A stretch of DNA of 64,000 bases from Seonamhaeicola sediminis. Lineage in GTDB: Bacteria > Bacteroidota > Bacteroidia > Flavobacteriales > Flavobacteriaceae. The stretch lies in NCBI RefSeq assembly GCF_004358095.2, contig NZ_SMZJ02000005.1, forward strand, positions 202,726 to 266,725, given 5' to 3'. Each line of letters starts with the position of its first letter. Within the stretch, counting starts at the first letter, position 1. Position numbers and translations under genes: made by a program. Below are positions 8,478 through 17,739 of the stretch, in pieces. The notes below the pieces were generated by a model. The model did no database searches and was not told where the DNA came from. It saw only the letters and a program-made list of their open reading frames with translations.

Positions 8478-9494
8478 GTGAAAAAGAGAATCACGCTTAA
8501 ACATATAGCCAACCAATTTGACGTATCCATTGCTACGGTATCTAAAGCTTTAAGCGATAGTTATGAAATTAGTGCTAAAACCAAAGAGAAAATTCAGCAG
8601 TATGCTAAAGAACATCATTATAAACCTAATAGTGTTGCTTTAAGTTTACTCAATAAAAAAACCAAAACTATAGGAGTAATCATTCCTAATATCATGAATA
8701 ACTTTTTTGCAAAGGTTTTTGTTGGTATTGAAGAAAAAGCTACCGAAAAAGGCTATAGTTTAATTTCTTGTATTTCAAACGAATCATACGAAAAGGAAGT
8801 TAAAACTATGGAACTCTTAAAAAATGGTACTCTAGATGGTTTTATTTTATCACTTGCTGAGGAGACCCAAGAAAAAGAACAATATCAACATTTAATGAAC
8901 ACCATTAATGAGGGGGTACCTATGGTTTTGTTTGACCGTGTAACTGATGAAATTGCTTGTGATAAAGTTATTGTTGATGATTTTGAAGGGGCGCGCAATG
9001 CTACCATTCATCTTATAAAAACAGGGTGTAAACGTATTGCTTTAGTTTCAGTAATTGATAATTTGAGTGTTGGGAAACTAAGGGCAAAAGGCTATGAGAA
9101 GGCTTTAGTTGAAAACAATATTGAAATAGACCAAAAATTGATTGTAAAAATAGGGAAACGCGAAGATTTTGAAACAGCTATGAAAATTGTATTGTCAGAT
9201 AAATCTATTGATGGCTTATTGTGTTTAGAAGAAAGTTCTGCCGTACAATCTTTAGAAATTGTAAAACGTATGGGGTATCTAATTCCTGATGAGATGTCAA
9301 TTATTTGTTTTACTAATGGCAAATTGCCTCAATATGTAACACCTAGAATAACTACTATTAGCCAACACGGTAAGTACATTGGAGAAATGGCTGCCAGCAT
9401 ACTTATTGACCGATTGGAAGGAGGCTCAGACAAACCGTTTCAAACCAAAGTTGTCAAGACCAGTTTGATTGAGCGGGAAAGTACTAGGAAATGA
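8478..9494 (+). CDS. LacI-family transcriptional regulator, probable xylose regulator
   Basis: 338 residues with a GTG start. The N-terminal helix-turn-helix is ITLKHIANQFDVSIATVSKALSDSYEISAKTKEKI, followed by the hinge YKPNSVALSLLNKKTKTIGVIIPN and a periplasmic-binding-protein-like sensor domain (GFILSLAEE, CDKVIVDDFEGARNAT, TTISQHGKYIGEMAA). It is convergent with the symporter-xylA-xylB operon, which makes that operon the likely target. A purine-rich AGAGGAG lies 17-22 bases before the GTG, rather far for a ribosome-binding site. The ligand is inferred from neighbours only. Confidence 0.9.
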   Translation: MKKRITLKHIANQFDVSIATVSKALSDSYEISAKTKEKIQQYAKEHHYKPNSVALSLLNKKTKTIGVIIPNIMNNFFAKVFVGIEEKATEKGYSLISCISNESYEKEVKTMELLKNGTLDGFILSLAEETQEKEQYQHLMNTINEGVPMVLFDRVTDEIACDKVIVDDFEGARNATIHLIKTGCKRIALVSVIDNLSVGKLRAKGYEKALVENNIEIDQKLIVKIGKREDFETAMKIVLSDKSIDGLLCLEESSAVQSLEIVKRMGYLIPDEMSIICFTNGKLPQYVTPRITTISQHGKYIGEMAASILIDRLEGGSDKPFQTKVVKTSLIERESTRK

Positions 9495-9513
9495 TTAGCC
9501 TAAATAATTAATA

Positions 9514-9556
9514 AAAAGGTAAAGCCTAAAAGAAGAACTTTTAGGCTTTACCTTTT
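9514..9556. terminator. Bidirectional terminator between the LacI gene and the xyl operon
   Basis: A perfect 19-bp stem (9514-9532 with 9538-9556) around a 5-nt loop AAGAA. A-run on the left and T-run on the right serve both converging transcripts. Confidence 0.9.
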
Positions 9557-9567
9557 ATGTTTTAAAA

Positions 9568-10983
9568 TTATTTTTTCTTCCAGATATTTTCCATTTCTTC
9601 TAAAGTTTTACCTTTAGTTTCAGGTACAAATTTCCAAACCAATAAAGCCGCAAGGACTCCCATAATACCATATATCCAATAAGCGAATCCATGATTGAAT
9701 GTTTCTAATAAATACGTGTTTTTATCCATCATAGGGAATGTCCAAGACACCAAATAATTAGAAATCCATTGAGCAGCTACCGCAACGGCTAGTGCTCTAC
9801 CTCTAATTTTATTAGGAAATATTTCAGATAATAACACCCAACAAACAGGTCCCCAACTCATAGCAAAACCAGCAACATAAATGAGCATGAATATAAGCGC
9901 TCCTATACCTACGGATTCTAAATAAAAAGAAGTTCCTAAAGAGAACATGGCAAACGCCATTCCTACTGCACCAATAATCATGAGCGGTTTTCTTCCGTAT
10001 TTGTCTACTGTCATAATTGCCAATACCGTAAATAATAAATTAACCGCACCAACTATAATAGTTTGTAGTAAGGCCACATCAGTTCCAGAGCCCATGCTCT
10101 TGAAAATCTCAGGTGCATAATAAAGCACCACATTGATTCCAACAAACTGTTGAAAAACCGATAATAAAACACCTATTACAATAACTGTTATACCGTATGA
10201 AAATAATTTTCCGGAGTGGCTCACCACCGTATTTTGAATTTCACCTAAAATCTTTTTGGCTTCAGCAACACCATTAACTTTTGTTAAAACATCTAAAGCT
10301 TTTTCTGGTTGAGACTGTAATACTAAAGACCTTGGTGTATCTGGAACCATAAATAACATTATTAAGAATAATGTAGCAGGAATAGTTTCTGAGGCAAACA
10401 TCCATCGCCATCCAATAGTATTAAGCCAAGAATCATCGCCTTGTTTTGCTATAAAGTAATTTACAAAATAAACCACCAGCATACCAAAAATAATAGCAAA
10501 CTGATTCATAGAAACTAATTTTCCTCTTATTTTGGCAGGAGCAATTTCAGCAATGTATAAAGGAGAAAGCATGGATGCTAACCCTACACCTATACCACCA
10601 ATAATTCTATAAATAATAAAAATGTAAATAAAGGTATGATCTGCCTCTCCAATTGGTTTTACTATCATTTCTGGCATTGCAGAACCCAAAGCTGATAACA
10701 AGAATAAAATGGCCGCCAAAATTAATCCATTCTTACGACCAAATTTTTTACTTATTATACCTCCTGAAAGTCCACCAATAATGCAACCAATTAAAGCACT
10801 GGAAACAACTAATCCCAGACGAGAATTTGCAGCGGTTTCTTCTAATCCAAACGGTAGTACAAAGAAATGTTCTAATGAACTTACAGTTCCAGAAATAACA
10901 GCTGTATCATACCCAAAAAGCAACCCTCCTAGAGTAGCTACAAGAGTTAGTTTAATTAAATACTTAGAATTAGTTGTTTCCAT
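9568..10983 (-). CDS. Sugar porter (MFS) transporter, XylE-like
   Basis: 471 residues with about 12 membrane segments. Sugar-porter signatures: GGLLFGYDTAVISG near residue 20, the inter-helix motif KKFGRKNG, RIIGGIGVGLASMLSPLYIAEIAPAKIRGKLVSMNQFAI, PDTPRSLV at the end of the first half, QQFVGINVVLYYAP, and the terminal VPETKGKTLEEME. It is the last gene of the xylB-xylA-transporter operon (9 bp after xylA), so D-xylose/H+ symport is the likely role. Substrate is inferred from context. Confidence 0.92.
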   Translation of the reverse strand: METTNSKYLIKLTLVATLGGLLFGYDTAVISGTVSSLEHFFVLPFGLEETAANSRLGLVVSSALIGCIIGGLSGGIISKKFGRKNGLILAAILFLLSALGSAMPEMIVKPIGEADHTFIYIFIIYRIIGGIGVGLASMLSPLYIAEIAPAKIRGKLVSMNQFAIIFGMLVVYFVNYFIAKQGDDSWLNTIGWRWMFASETIPATLFLIMLFMVPDTPRSLVLQSQPEKALDVLTKVNGVAEAKKILGEIQNTVVSHSGKLFSYGITVIVIGVLLSVFQQFVGINVVLYYAPEIFKSMGSGTDVALLQTIIVGAVNLLFTVLAIMTVDKYGRKPLMIIGAVGMAFAMFSLGTSFYLESVGIGALIFMLIYVAGFAMSWGPVCWVLLSEIFPNKIRGRALAVAVAAQWISNYLVSWTFPMMDKNTYLLETFNHGFAYWIYGIMGVLAALLVWKFVPETKGKTLEEMENIWKKK

Positions 10984-10992
10984 AGTGTGGTC

Positions 10993-12300
10993 TTATATGT
11001 ATTGGTTGATAATATTTTCAAATAATTCTTGCTTACCACTGGTTAATGGTAATTCGCCATTTTCATTAGCAATGTCATAAAGTGCTTTCATATCTAATTT
11101 CCCTTCTTCAAATGCTTTACCTTTTCCAGAATCAAAAGAACTATATCTTTTAGTTCTCAAGTTTTCATATTGTGACGAAGATATGATTTTATCTGCAGTA
11201 ATTAAAGCACGAGCAAACGTATCGGCACCACCAATATGAGCGTGAAATACATCTTCCATATCTGTAGAATTCCTTCTGATTTTAGCATCGAAATTAACAC
11301 CACCACCTTGTAAACCACCAGCTTTTAGGAATACCAACATAGCCTCTGTAGTTTCTTGAATGTTATTTGGGAATTGATCTGTATCCCATCCGTTTTGGTA
11401 ATCACCGCGGTTGGCATCAATACTACCCAACATACCGGCGCTAGCAGATACCTCTAATTCATGCTGGAATGTGTGTTGTGCCAAAGTAGCATGGTTTACT
11501 TCAATATTCATTTTGAAATCTTTATCTAAACCATACTCCTTTAAGAATCCAATAGCTGTAGCTGCATCAAAATCATACTGATGTTTCATAGGTTCCATTG
11601 GTTTTGGTTCTATAAAGAAGGTACCATTAAACCCTTGACCTCTGGCATAATCTCTTGCCATGGTTAGAAGCTGCGCCATGTGGTCTAATTCACGTTTCAT
11701 ATCCGTATTTAATAACGACATATAACCTTCACGTCCACCCCAGAACACATAATTTTCACCTCCTAAAGCAATCGTAGCATCTAAGGCTAATTTTATTTGA
11801 GCACCGGCTCTAGCAACTACATTAAATTCTGGATTGGTAGCTGCACCATTCATATACCTAGGATTTGAGAAGCAGTTAGCAGTTCCCCAAAGTAATTTTT
11901 TGCCTGTTTCGGTTTGTTTTTCTTTTAGGTAATCAACAATAGTTGCTAATCTTTTCTCAGACTCTGCAAAGGTGGGAGCTTCTTGAACCAAATCATAGTC
12001 ATGAAAACAGTAGTAATCAAAACCCATTTTAGAAATAAACTCAAAAGCTGCATCGGCTTTATCTTTTGCCGCTTGAATAGGGTCTGAAGCTTGATCCCAA
12101 GCAAAGTTTTGTGTTCCAGGTCCGAATGGGTCTGACCCTTGCCCACAGAATGTATGCCAATAAGCAATGGCAAACTTGAAATGCTCTCGCATAGTTTTAC
12201 CAGCGACCACTTGATCTGGATTATAGTATTTAAATGCTAAAGGGTTATCAGATTCCTTTCCCTCAAATTTAATGGCATCAATGCCTTTAAAATATTCCAT
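10993..12300 (-). CDS. xylA: Xylose isomerase
   Basis: Interconverts D-xylose and D-xylulose with two divalent metals. The 435-residue length is that of the longer class II enzymes. Visible motifs are FCFHD-type [15 protein letters not shown] (catalytic His), [41 protein letters not shown] (metal-binding Glu and Lys), [17 protein letters not shown] and [20 protein letters not shown]. It follows xylB by 11 bp. Confidence 0.97.
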   Translation of the reverse strand: MEYFKGIDAIKFEGKESDNPLAFKYYNPDQVVAGKTMREHFKFAIAYWHTFCGQGSDPFGPGTQNFAWDQASDPIQAAKDKADAAFEFISKMGFDYYCFHDYDLVQEAPTFAESEKRLATIVDYLKEKQTETGKKLLWGTANCFSNPRYMNGAATNPEFNVVARAGAQIKLALDATIALGGENYVFWGGREGYMSLLNTDMKRELDHMAQLLTMARDYARGQGFNGTFFIEPKPMEPMKHQYDFDAATAIGFLKEYGLDKDFKMNIEVNHATLAQHTFQHELEVSASAGMLGSIDANRGDYQNGWDTDQFPNNIQETTEAMLVFLKAGGLQGGGVNFDAKIRRNSTDMEDVFHAHIGGADTFARALITADKIISSSQYENLRTKRYSSFDSGKGKAFEEGKLDMKALYDIANENGELPLTSGKQELFENIINQYI

Positions 12301-12311
12301 GTTTTTAATTT

Positions 12312-13796
12312 TTATTTATTGTTTAGTATAATTTCTAGTTCATTTTTCCATTTGTTGTAAGCCTTTTGAAAAGGTTCTTTGTTTTTCAAAGGTGTAAAAG
12401 TCATGACGTGATCATTTTTAGTAATTTTTTCTCCGAATTTCTTAAAATCTCCATCTGTTAAACCTGCTGCTCTTGCAGCACCAACCGCACCTGTTGTGTT
12501 GTAAATTTCAATTTCATGACCTATTAAGGTGGCAACTGTATTTGAAAAGATTTCTGCTCTAAATAGGTTATCGTTTCCAGCTCTTATCACCTTGATTTCG
12601 GCATTATCATTTTTTAAAATTTCCATACCGTACACAAATGCAAACGCAATACCTTCTAGAGCAGCTCTACACAAATGTGCGTTATTGTGAAGATTTAAAT
12701 TGAAGTTTAAAAAATGAGCCCCTATGTTTTTACTATTAAGCATACGCTCAGCACCATTACCGAAAGGAATAACTGTAACACCCTCAGAACCAATGGGAGC
12801 CTCAGCCGCCTTGTTATTCATGGCTTCATAAGAATTCATACCAATATTATCCTTCAACCAACGATACATGATTCCACAACTATTAATACATAATAATTTG
12901 CCAACAGTGGTGTTTTCTGGCGTATAATTAACATGAATAAAATGGTTGATTCTAGAAGATTCTTTCGACTTTAATGTGTTGGTTACAGCATAAACCACTC
13001 CCGATGTTCCTCCAGTAGCAGCCACTTCGCCATGGTTAAATATATTTAAGGACAAGGCATTGTTGGGTTGATCTCCAGCTCGATAGGTAACTGGTACACC
13101 GGCGGGAATACCCGTTTCCTCTAAAGCCTTTGCGTTAGTAACCCCTTGATTGGAAAAATTATCTACAATGTTAGGTGTTAGATCTTTATTAATGCCGTAA
13201 TGATCCAATAAAGATTCAGCTAAGGAATCATTCTTATAATCCCAAAGGATACCTTCGGAAAGGCCATTTTTAGTTGTGGTAATTTCACCTGTTAATTTAT
13301 AGGCGATGTAGTCTCCAGGGAGCATAAATTTATAAATCTGCTCATAGATTTCAGGTTCGTTATCTTTTACCCACTTCAATTTAGAGGCCGTAAAATTTCC
13401 TGGTGAATTTAATAAGTGTTTTGCACAGAAATCTTCGCCCAAACCTTTATGAGCCTTTTCGCCAATGTGAACTGCTCTACTGTCACACCATATAATAGAA
13501 TTTCTTAATGGTTTTCCATCACTGTCCACTATTACCAATCCATGCATTTGATATGAAATACCAATACCTGATATTTTTGAAGTATCAGCATTGGTTTCTG
13601 CTAAAACTCTTTTAATAGCTTTACAGACGTAAGTCCACCAAAGGTCTGGGTCTTGTTCTGCCCAATCGTTTTGAAGGGCCTGAATTTCCATTTCGGTGGT
13701 TGGTTCGTTTAAGGTTAAAATATTTTCGCCAGAAGCTGCATTTACAAGTGCTACTTTTACTGAGGAGCTACCTATGTCTAATCCTATGTAATACAA
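12312..13796 (-). CDS. xylB: Xylulokinase
   Basis: Phosphorylates D-xylulose to xylulose 5-phosphate. FGGY-family kinase of 494 residues: N-terminal phosphate motif [71 protein letters not shown], and [41 protein letters not shown]. It is the first gene of the xyl operon. The next 389 bp upstream hold the operator candidate at 14043-14064. Confidence 0.95.
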   Translation of the reverse strand: MYYIGLDIGSSSVKVALVNAASGENILTLNEPTTEMEIQALQNDWAEQDPDLWWTYVCKAIKRVLAETNADTSKISGIGISYQMHGLVIVDSDGKPLRNSIIWCDSRAVHIGEKAHKGLGEDFCAKHLLNSPGNFTASKLKWVKDNEPEIYEQIYKFMLPGDYIAYKLTGEITTTKNGLSEGILWDYKNDSLAESLLDHYGINKDLTPNIVDNFSNQGVTNAKALEETGIPAGVPVTYRAGDQPNNALSLNIFNHGEVAATGGTSGVVYAVTNTLKSKESSRINHFIHVNYTPENTTVGKLLCINSCGIMYRWLKDNIGMNSYEAMNNKAAEAPIGSEGVTVIPFGNGAERMLNSKNIGAHFLNFNLNLHNNAHLCRAALEGIAFAFVYGMEILKNDNAEIKVIRAGNDNLFRAEIFSNTVATLIGHEIEIYNTTGAVGAARAAGLTDGDFKKFGEKITKNDHVMTFTPLKNKEPFQKAYNKWKNELEIILNNK

Positions 13797-14185
13797 ATTT
13801 TTAAATTTAATTTTGAGAATTTTGAACTTGAATGGGGGAAGTGTTCAAAATTGATTTTATTCCAATGTTTAAAAGTATCTATTTATTAGCAATATTTAGG
13901 TAAAAACTATAAACTAAATGTAAAGAGAGAACTTATTAACGATGAAATTTTATACTCTAAATAAAGATAATGCATAAGCAAAATACCAATATTATCAATG
14001 TATTGGAATGTGTTGACTGTTTTAGAAGATTTATAGCATAAGTTTACTTAAACCTTTAAGTAAATTTATGGCATTGGTAAGAAGCAAGAAAAAAACTCCA
14101 ATCAAAAGATTGAAGCTTTTAGCACCTCAAATTATTTTTTTATAAAACTGTATAGTAGACTTACTAGCTTCCTATATCCAGAAAA
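13797..14185. other. 389-bp spacer upstream of xylB
   Basis: No gene is visible. It holds the 22-bp palindrome at 14043-14064 and a second inverted repeat, CCAATA at 13986-13991 with TATTGG at 14001-14006. No exact TAnnTTTG box on the minus strand was found, so the xylB promoter is not placed. Confidence 0.6.
14043..14064. promoter_or_regulatory. 22-bp palindromic operator candidate for the xyl operon
   Basis: Arms TTTACTTAAA (14043-14052) and TTTAAGTAAA (14055-14064) are perfect reverse complements around a CC centre. The core TTAAACCTTTAA is close to the AAACGTTT core typical of LacI-family operators, with CC in place of CG. It lies 247 bp upstream of the xylB start and is the best binding site in view for the regulator at 8478. 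Confidence 0.5.
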
Positions 14186-15397
14186 TCATGATTCTTCATT
14201 AAGAGCAATATACCTTAATAGTGCCTCGATATAATAATAATCTGTGTAATTAATAGGTGAATCTACTTCAAGACCACGCGGATGGAAGCCAACACTATGT
14301 TTTAGAATGAAAAAATTATTATCACCAGTTTTAGCCAAATATTCTTCACTTGAAAGTTTAGCAAGAATTTTTTCAGCAGCCGTGTAATAGGTAGTCTTAT
14401 TTGGTTCTGTAACGTATTGACTTAACTCAAGAAAGCATGAAGCCATGAGTGCCGCCGCAGATGCATCTCGTTCTGCATCTGGAATGTTTGGAGCATTGAA
14501 ATCCCAATAAGGAATTAGGTCCTCGGGTAGATTGGGATGGTTTAAAATAAATCCCGCGATATTTTCAGCTTGCTCCAAATATTTTGTGTCTTTAGTTTCT
14601 CTATAAACCATAGTATAACCGTAGAGCCCCCAACTTTGGCCTCTGGCCCATGCCGATGAATCACTAGTACCTTGAAAGGTCCCCTGCCAACGAATACTAC
14701 CATTTATGGTATCATAATCTACAACATGATAACAGCTATAATCTTCTCGGTAATGATTTTTAATAGTTGTTGTTGCATGTGTAGTTGCAATATCATAAAA
14801 CTCCTTATTGTTGGTTTCTTTGGCTGCCCAAAATAACAACTCAAGATTCATCATGTTATCAATTATAACAGGGAACTGCCAACCCATTCGTGCGCCCCAA
14901 CTCCACGAAAGTGTGGTTTTGGTTACTGGGTTATACCTGCTAGCTAGCGTTTTGGCTCCAATTTTCAGAATCTCCTTATATTCTTTATTGCCAGTAAGGC
15001 GAAGACCATTTCCAAAGCTACAGTATAGCATAAAACCAATGTCGTGTGTGCCAGTATAGGTTTTAATGGTATCTAGAGGAGCATTTGTAGTCTCAGCCAT
15101 TTCTCTAAATTTTTCCAGACCCGAATAATCGTATAAATACCAAAGTGAACCAGGGAAAAATCCACTGGTCCATCCAGTGGGAGGTGTCCAACGGGTCCTT
15201 CCATCTTCATGTGTACTGGTTGGATATTTGGCTCTATCTGAAATAGAATTATACATTAGTTCATACTGTACCAAGGCTGTATCTAAAGCTTGTTTTGCTT
15301 GTTCTACAGAAAACACTTGTCTTTTTTTAGAGGTAGTACAACACCCTAACATTAAAATAAAAAAGGCAGCAATAGCACATTGGAATAAGTTCTTCAT
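14186..15397 (-). CDS. Glycoside hydrolase family 88 (unsaturated glucuronyl/galacturonyl hydrolase), lipoprotein
   Basis: Removes unsaturated uronic acid residues left by polysaccharide lyases. The start at 15397 was chosen because MKNLFQCAIAAFFILMLGCC gives a lipoprotein signal with Cys lipobox; longer readings run into the tRNA remnant. Family features in the 403 residues: WTPPTGWTSGFFPGSLWYLYDY, THDIGFMLYCSFGNGLRL (catalytic Asp region), IIDNMMNLELLFWAAKET, DSSAWARGQSWGLYGYTMVYRET and DASAAALMASCFLEL. It is transcribed toward the xyl operon but 389 bp away, so it is probably a separate unit. Substrate is not determinable. Confidence 0.9.
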   Translation of the reverse strand: MKNLFQCAIAAFFILMLGCCTTSKKRQVFSVEQAKQALDTALVQYELMYNSISDRAKYPTSTHEDGRTRWTPPTGWTSGFFPGSLWYLYDYSGLEKFREMAETTNAPLDTIKTYTGTHDIGFMLYCSFGNGLRLTGNKEYKEILKIGAKTLASRYNPVTKTTLSWSWGARMGWQFPVIIDNMMNLELLFWAAKETNNKEFYDIATTHATTTIKNHYREDYSCYHVVDYDTINGSIRWQGTFQGTSDSSAWARGQSWGLYGYTMVYRETKDTKYLEQAENIAGFILNHPNLPEDLIPYWDFNAPNIPDAERDASAAALMASCFLELSQYVTEPNKTTYYTAAEKILAKLSSEEYLAKTGDNNFFILKHSVGFHPRGLEVDSPINYTDYYYIEALLRYIALNEES

Positions 15398-15841
15398 TTT
15401 TACATTGTTGTTAAATCGTCCTAAAAATAATAAAATCATGTTATTGGTGTGAGTTTTCTTTAAAGTAGTTAGGTGAAAACATAAAAAAAGGACAAGCCTA
15501 TGAAATAGATTTGCCATTAGAGTACCAAAGGCGGGACTCAAACCAGTTACCTTCGGGTTATGAGTTCTGCGTTCTTATTTTTTTTAACCTCATTTACTGG
15601 GCTTAAGGCTTAAAAACCCTTCTTTTATAAAATCATTTTGCTAAACTCTGGATTCTTTTAGAAAATTGTATTTCTACCAATTTCCAAAACCCTTGAAATA
15701 TCATTAATACCAAAACTATTTACCATTAATTTATAGATTACGATTTCTATTGTAGAAATATATACCCTAATTTGATGTACTACCTAACAGATAGAACTTA
15801 AAATTCATTGAATGATAAACATCTCAATTTTTTACACGTAA
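15398..15841. other. 444-bp spacer between GH88 gene and TPR operon
   Basis: No coding sequence with convincing start and content. Contains the tRNA-like remnant at 15522-15574; the remaining 15575-15841 shows only AT-rich sequence with no clear terminator or promoter. Confidence 0.6.
15522..15574 (-). pseudogene. tRNA-Met(CAT) 3'-half remnant
   Basis: On the minus strand the sequence reads through an anticodon loop CTCATAA (anticodon CAT at 15560-15562), then CCCGAAGGTAACTGG and a T-arm-like TTTGAGTCCCGCC, and ends CTTTGGTAC. The anticodon and T stems no longer pair properly, and to the right there is no D-arm or 5' acceptor strand. This is a decayed 3' half of a tRNA gene. Such halves can be scars of integration at a tRNA attachment site. 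No integrase is visible nearby. Confidence 0.5.
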
Positions 15842-16471
15842 TTAACTACTCGCCAAAGCAAGGCCATCAGTCGCTGACGCATCTTTTGGTTTGTTGAGCA
15901 ATACTTTTTGAAACAAATCTTTTGCTTCCTTTTTATTACCAAGCTTAAGCTTTGTCCAAGCATAGATTAACAAGCCATCATAATCAAATGGGTATAAATC
16001 TACAATTTGTTTAAAGTAGGCTATCGCCTTGTCATATTGCAAGCGGTTATAATAAATGGTACCCAAATAATACATGGCTTTTGTATTATGAGGTGAGTTT
16101 TCTAAAATTTGGTTGTACACCACTATAACCTCATCCCAACGTCCTAAAGCAGTTAAAGGGAAAATATAGCCAAATTTAGGTTCGTCTGCATAAGGCATCA
16201 GTTCCATAGATTTTTGATAAAATGCTATAGATTCGTTAAAACTACCTGCCATATAATTTAGCCATCCTAAGCGTAAATTAATTTCATAAGTATCTTCTTG
16301 GTATACCGTTTTAAGTTCGTTGATGGACAATTGAAAGTCGCCATTGGCTTCTAAGGTATAACTTTTTCTAAAGGCGTCTTGTAATTCTGTAAAATTCTGC
16401 TGTGCAACCATATAAGACGTTCCACAAAAGGCAAATATGCCAATGACTATTGTTTTTCTTAAAGTACCCAT
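15842..16471 (-). CDS. Exported tetratricopeptide-repeat protein
   Basis: 209 residues. The signal peptide region RKTIVIGIFAFCGTSYMVAQQ ends at an AQ-type cleavage site. The rest is about four or five TPR units: FQLSINELKTVYQ, NESIAFYQKSMELMPYADEP, WDEVIVVYNQILENSPHNTKAMYYLGTIYYN, YDKAIAYFKQIVDLYPFDYDGLLIYAWTKLKLGNKKEAKDLFQKVLLNKP. The start overlaps the upstream TPR/barrel gene by 13 bp. It is the last gene of the PqqD/ATP-grasp operon. Probably a periplasmic scaffold or partner of the barrel protein; specific function unknown. Confidence 0.8.
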   Translation of the reverse strand: MGTLRKTIVIGIFAFCGTSYMVAQQNFTELQDAFRKSYTLEANGDFQLSINELKTVYQEDTYEINLRLGWLNYMAGSFNESIAFYQKSMELMPYADEPKFGYIFPLTALGRWDEVIVVYNQILENSPHNTKAMYYLGTIYYNRLQYDKAIAYFKQIVDLYPFDYDGLLIYAWTKLKLGNKKEAKDLFQKVLLNKPKDASATDGLALASS

Positions 16472-17739
16472 GTGATTGCTGCTGTTATATTTTGTTGATT
16501 AAATTCGAAGGTTTTTGATATTATTTCAAAATTACCATCATAATAATTGGATTCCATGTTCATAAATGAATAGCTTACTTTTAATACTAAATGTTTCCCG
16601 AAATATTTAAATGAACCACCAAATTCGTTTAATGCGGTTGCCGGTTGATTGTAAACTATGGCTCCGTTGTTGGCAATAAAATTATTCATATTGCCTACGG
16701 TTCCAAAACCAGTTAGTGCGATTTTATTTAGCGTTACTGCCAGACCTGCTGTAAAAACCATGTTAGATTCCGAATCTTGACTTTTGTATTGTAGCGACCC
16801 AAAAGGCACCACTGATGTACTTCCTAAAGGATATACCGACATCGCATAACCCATTTGAAATTGATTAAAACCATTTAAATTAGAAACCGACATATTGATA
16901 CTGTTTATAATTAAATAGGACGCCTTAGTTATCGCACCACCAAAAACCATATTGTTATACTTAATTTTTGAATCTGATGTTGCTGTATTCAGATTATCGT
17001 AATCTCCAAAAATGGCATTTAAATAGGTGTCTAAATACCATCTGTTACCAAGTGCAATCGTAACGTCACCATAATAGCGATATTCCATTACTTTATAAGT
17101 TCCATTTTGTAAAACACTCCCTATGTTTGTTTGCTTTACAGAATTAGCAGGCACCAAAGTAAACTGATGAAATAGATTTAGTCCTTTTGATATGGGATGA
17201 CTCATACCTAAAGAATACATTTCGTATTTTTCAGGAATAATACGAAAATGATCTGTCTGTCCATTAGCATTTGATTTTAACTGCGTATCGTAATCTAAAT
17301 TGTTAGCTGCCAAAACATTAAAGCTAATGCTACTTACAACAGGCAAATCGAGCTTTATTTCATCTTTTAATGCTTTTGACATTTTAGAGTAAAATAAACG
17401 ACTTTCCATTTCTAATCCGCTATAACGATAGGCCCAATACAAATAGTCTTGTACCACAACGTTTTTTGGATCTAAAGCATAGGCTTCTTCTAAAAACCGA
17501 ATGGCACTAAACATTTTATTTTCTTTAAAATACGCTATTCCTATTCTTACTTTTAAGTAGTAGAAATCAACTCCCTCTGCTATAGATTGTTTTCCCAATG
17601 TTATAATTGGTTTCCAATCTTGTTTTAAAAATAAGGCATAGGTCGTACTATCTACATCCTTAATAGATAATGGCGTTTTTTGTGCATTGGCGGCTGCTAC
17701 AAACCACAAAAGTACTATGCATACAAAGTATTTTTCCAT
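16459..17739 (-). CDS. TPR-outer-membrane beta-barrel chimera
   Basis: 426 residues. Signal peptide MEKYFVCIVLLWFVAAANAQ, then about 105 residues with TPR-like helices (IGIAYFKENKMFSAIRFLEEAYALDPKNVVVQDYLYWAYRYSGLEMESRLFYSKM). From about residue 140 to the end there are alternating amphipathic strands rich in Y, N and G (LNLFHQFTLVPANS, YKVMEYRYYGDVTIALGNRWYLDTYLNAIFGDY, KYFGKHLVLKVSYSF, NITAAITWVL), as in an outer-membrane barrel. The last residue is Leu rather than Phe. The start overlaps the M23-fusion gene by 25 bp, so expression is coupled. Possible outer-membrane channel of the operon; this is inference. Confidence 0.75.
   Translation of the reverse strand: MEKYFVCIVLLWFVAAANAQKTPLSIKDVDSTTYALFLKQDWKPIITLGKQSIAEGVDFYYLKVRIGIAYFKENKMFSAIRFLEEAYALDPKNVVVQDYLYWAYRYSGLEMESRLFYSKMSKALKDEIKLDLPVVSSISFNVLAANNLDYDTQLKSNANGQTDHFRIIPEKYEMYSLGMSHPISKGLNLFHQFTLVPANSVKQTNIGSVLQNGTYKVMEYRYYGDVTIALGNRWYLDTYLNAIFGDYDNLNTATSDSKIKYNNMVFGGAITKASYLIINSINMSVSNLNGFNQFQMGYAMSVYPLGSTSVVPFGSLQYKSQDSESNMVFTAGLAVTLNKIALTGFGTVGNMNNFIANNGAIVYNQPATALNEFGGSFKYFGKHLVLKVSYSFMNMESNYYDGNFEIISKTFEFNQQNITAAITWVL

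Noticed and set aside
14186..15541. Longer GH88 reading starting with TTG at 15541
   Set aside because: The extra 48 residues cross the tRNA remnant and hide a perfect lipoprotein signal that starts at the ATG at 15397.
15640..15700. Second tRNA-like piece (TTTCTACCAATTTCC, D-arm-like) near the tRNA remnant
   Set aside because: Too short and without pairing partners; chance similarity is likely.
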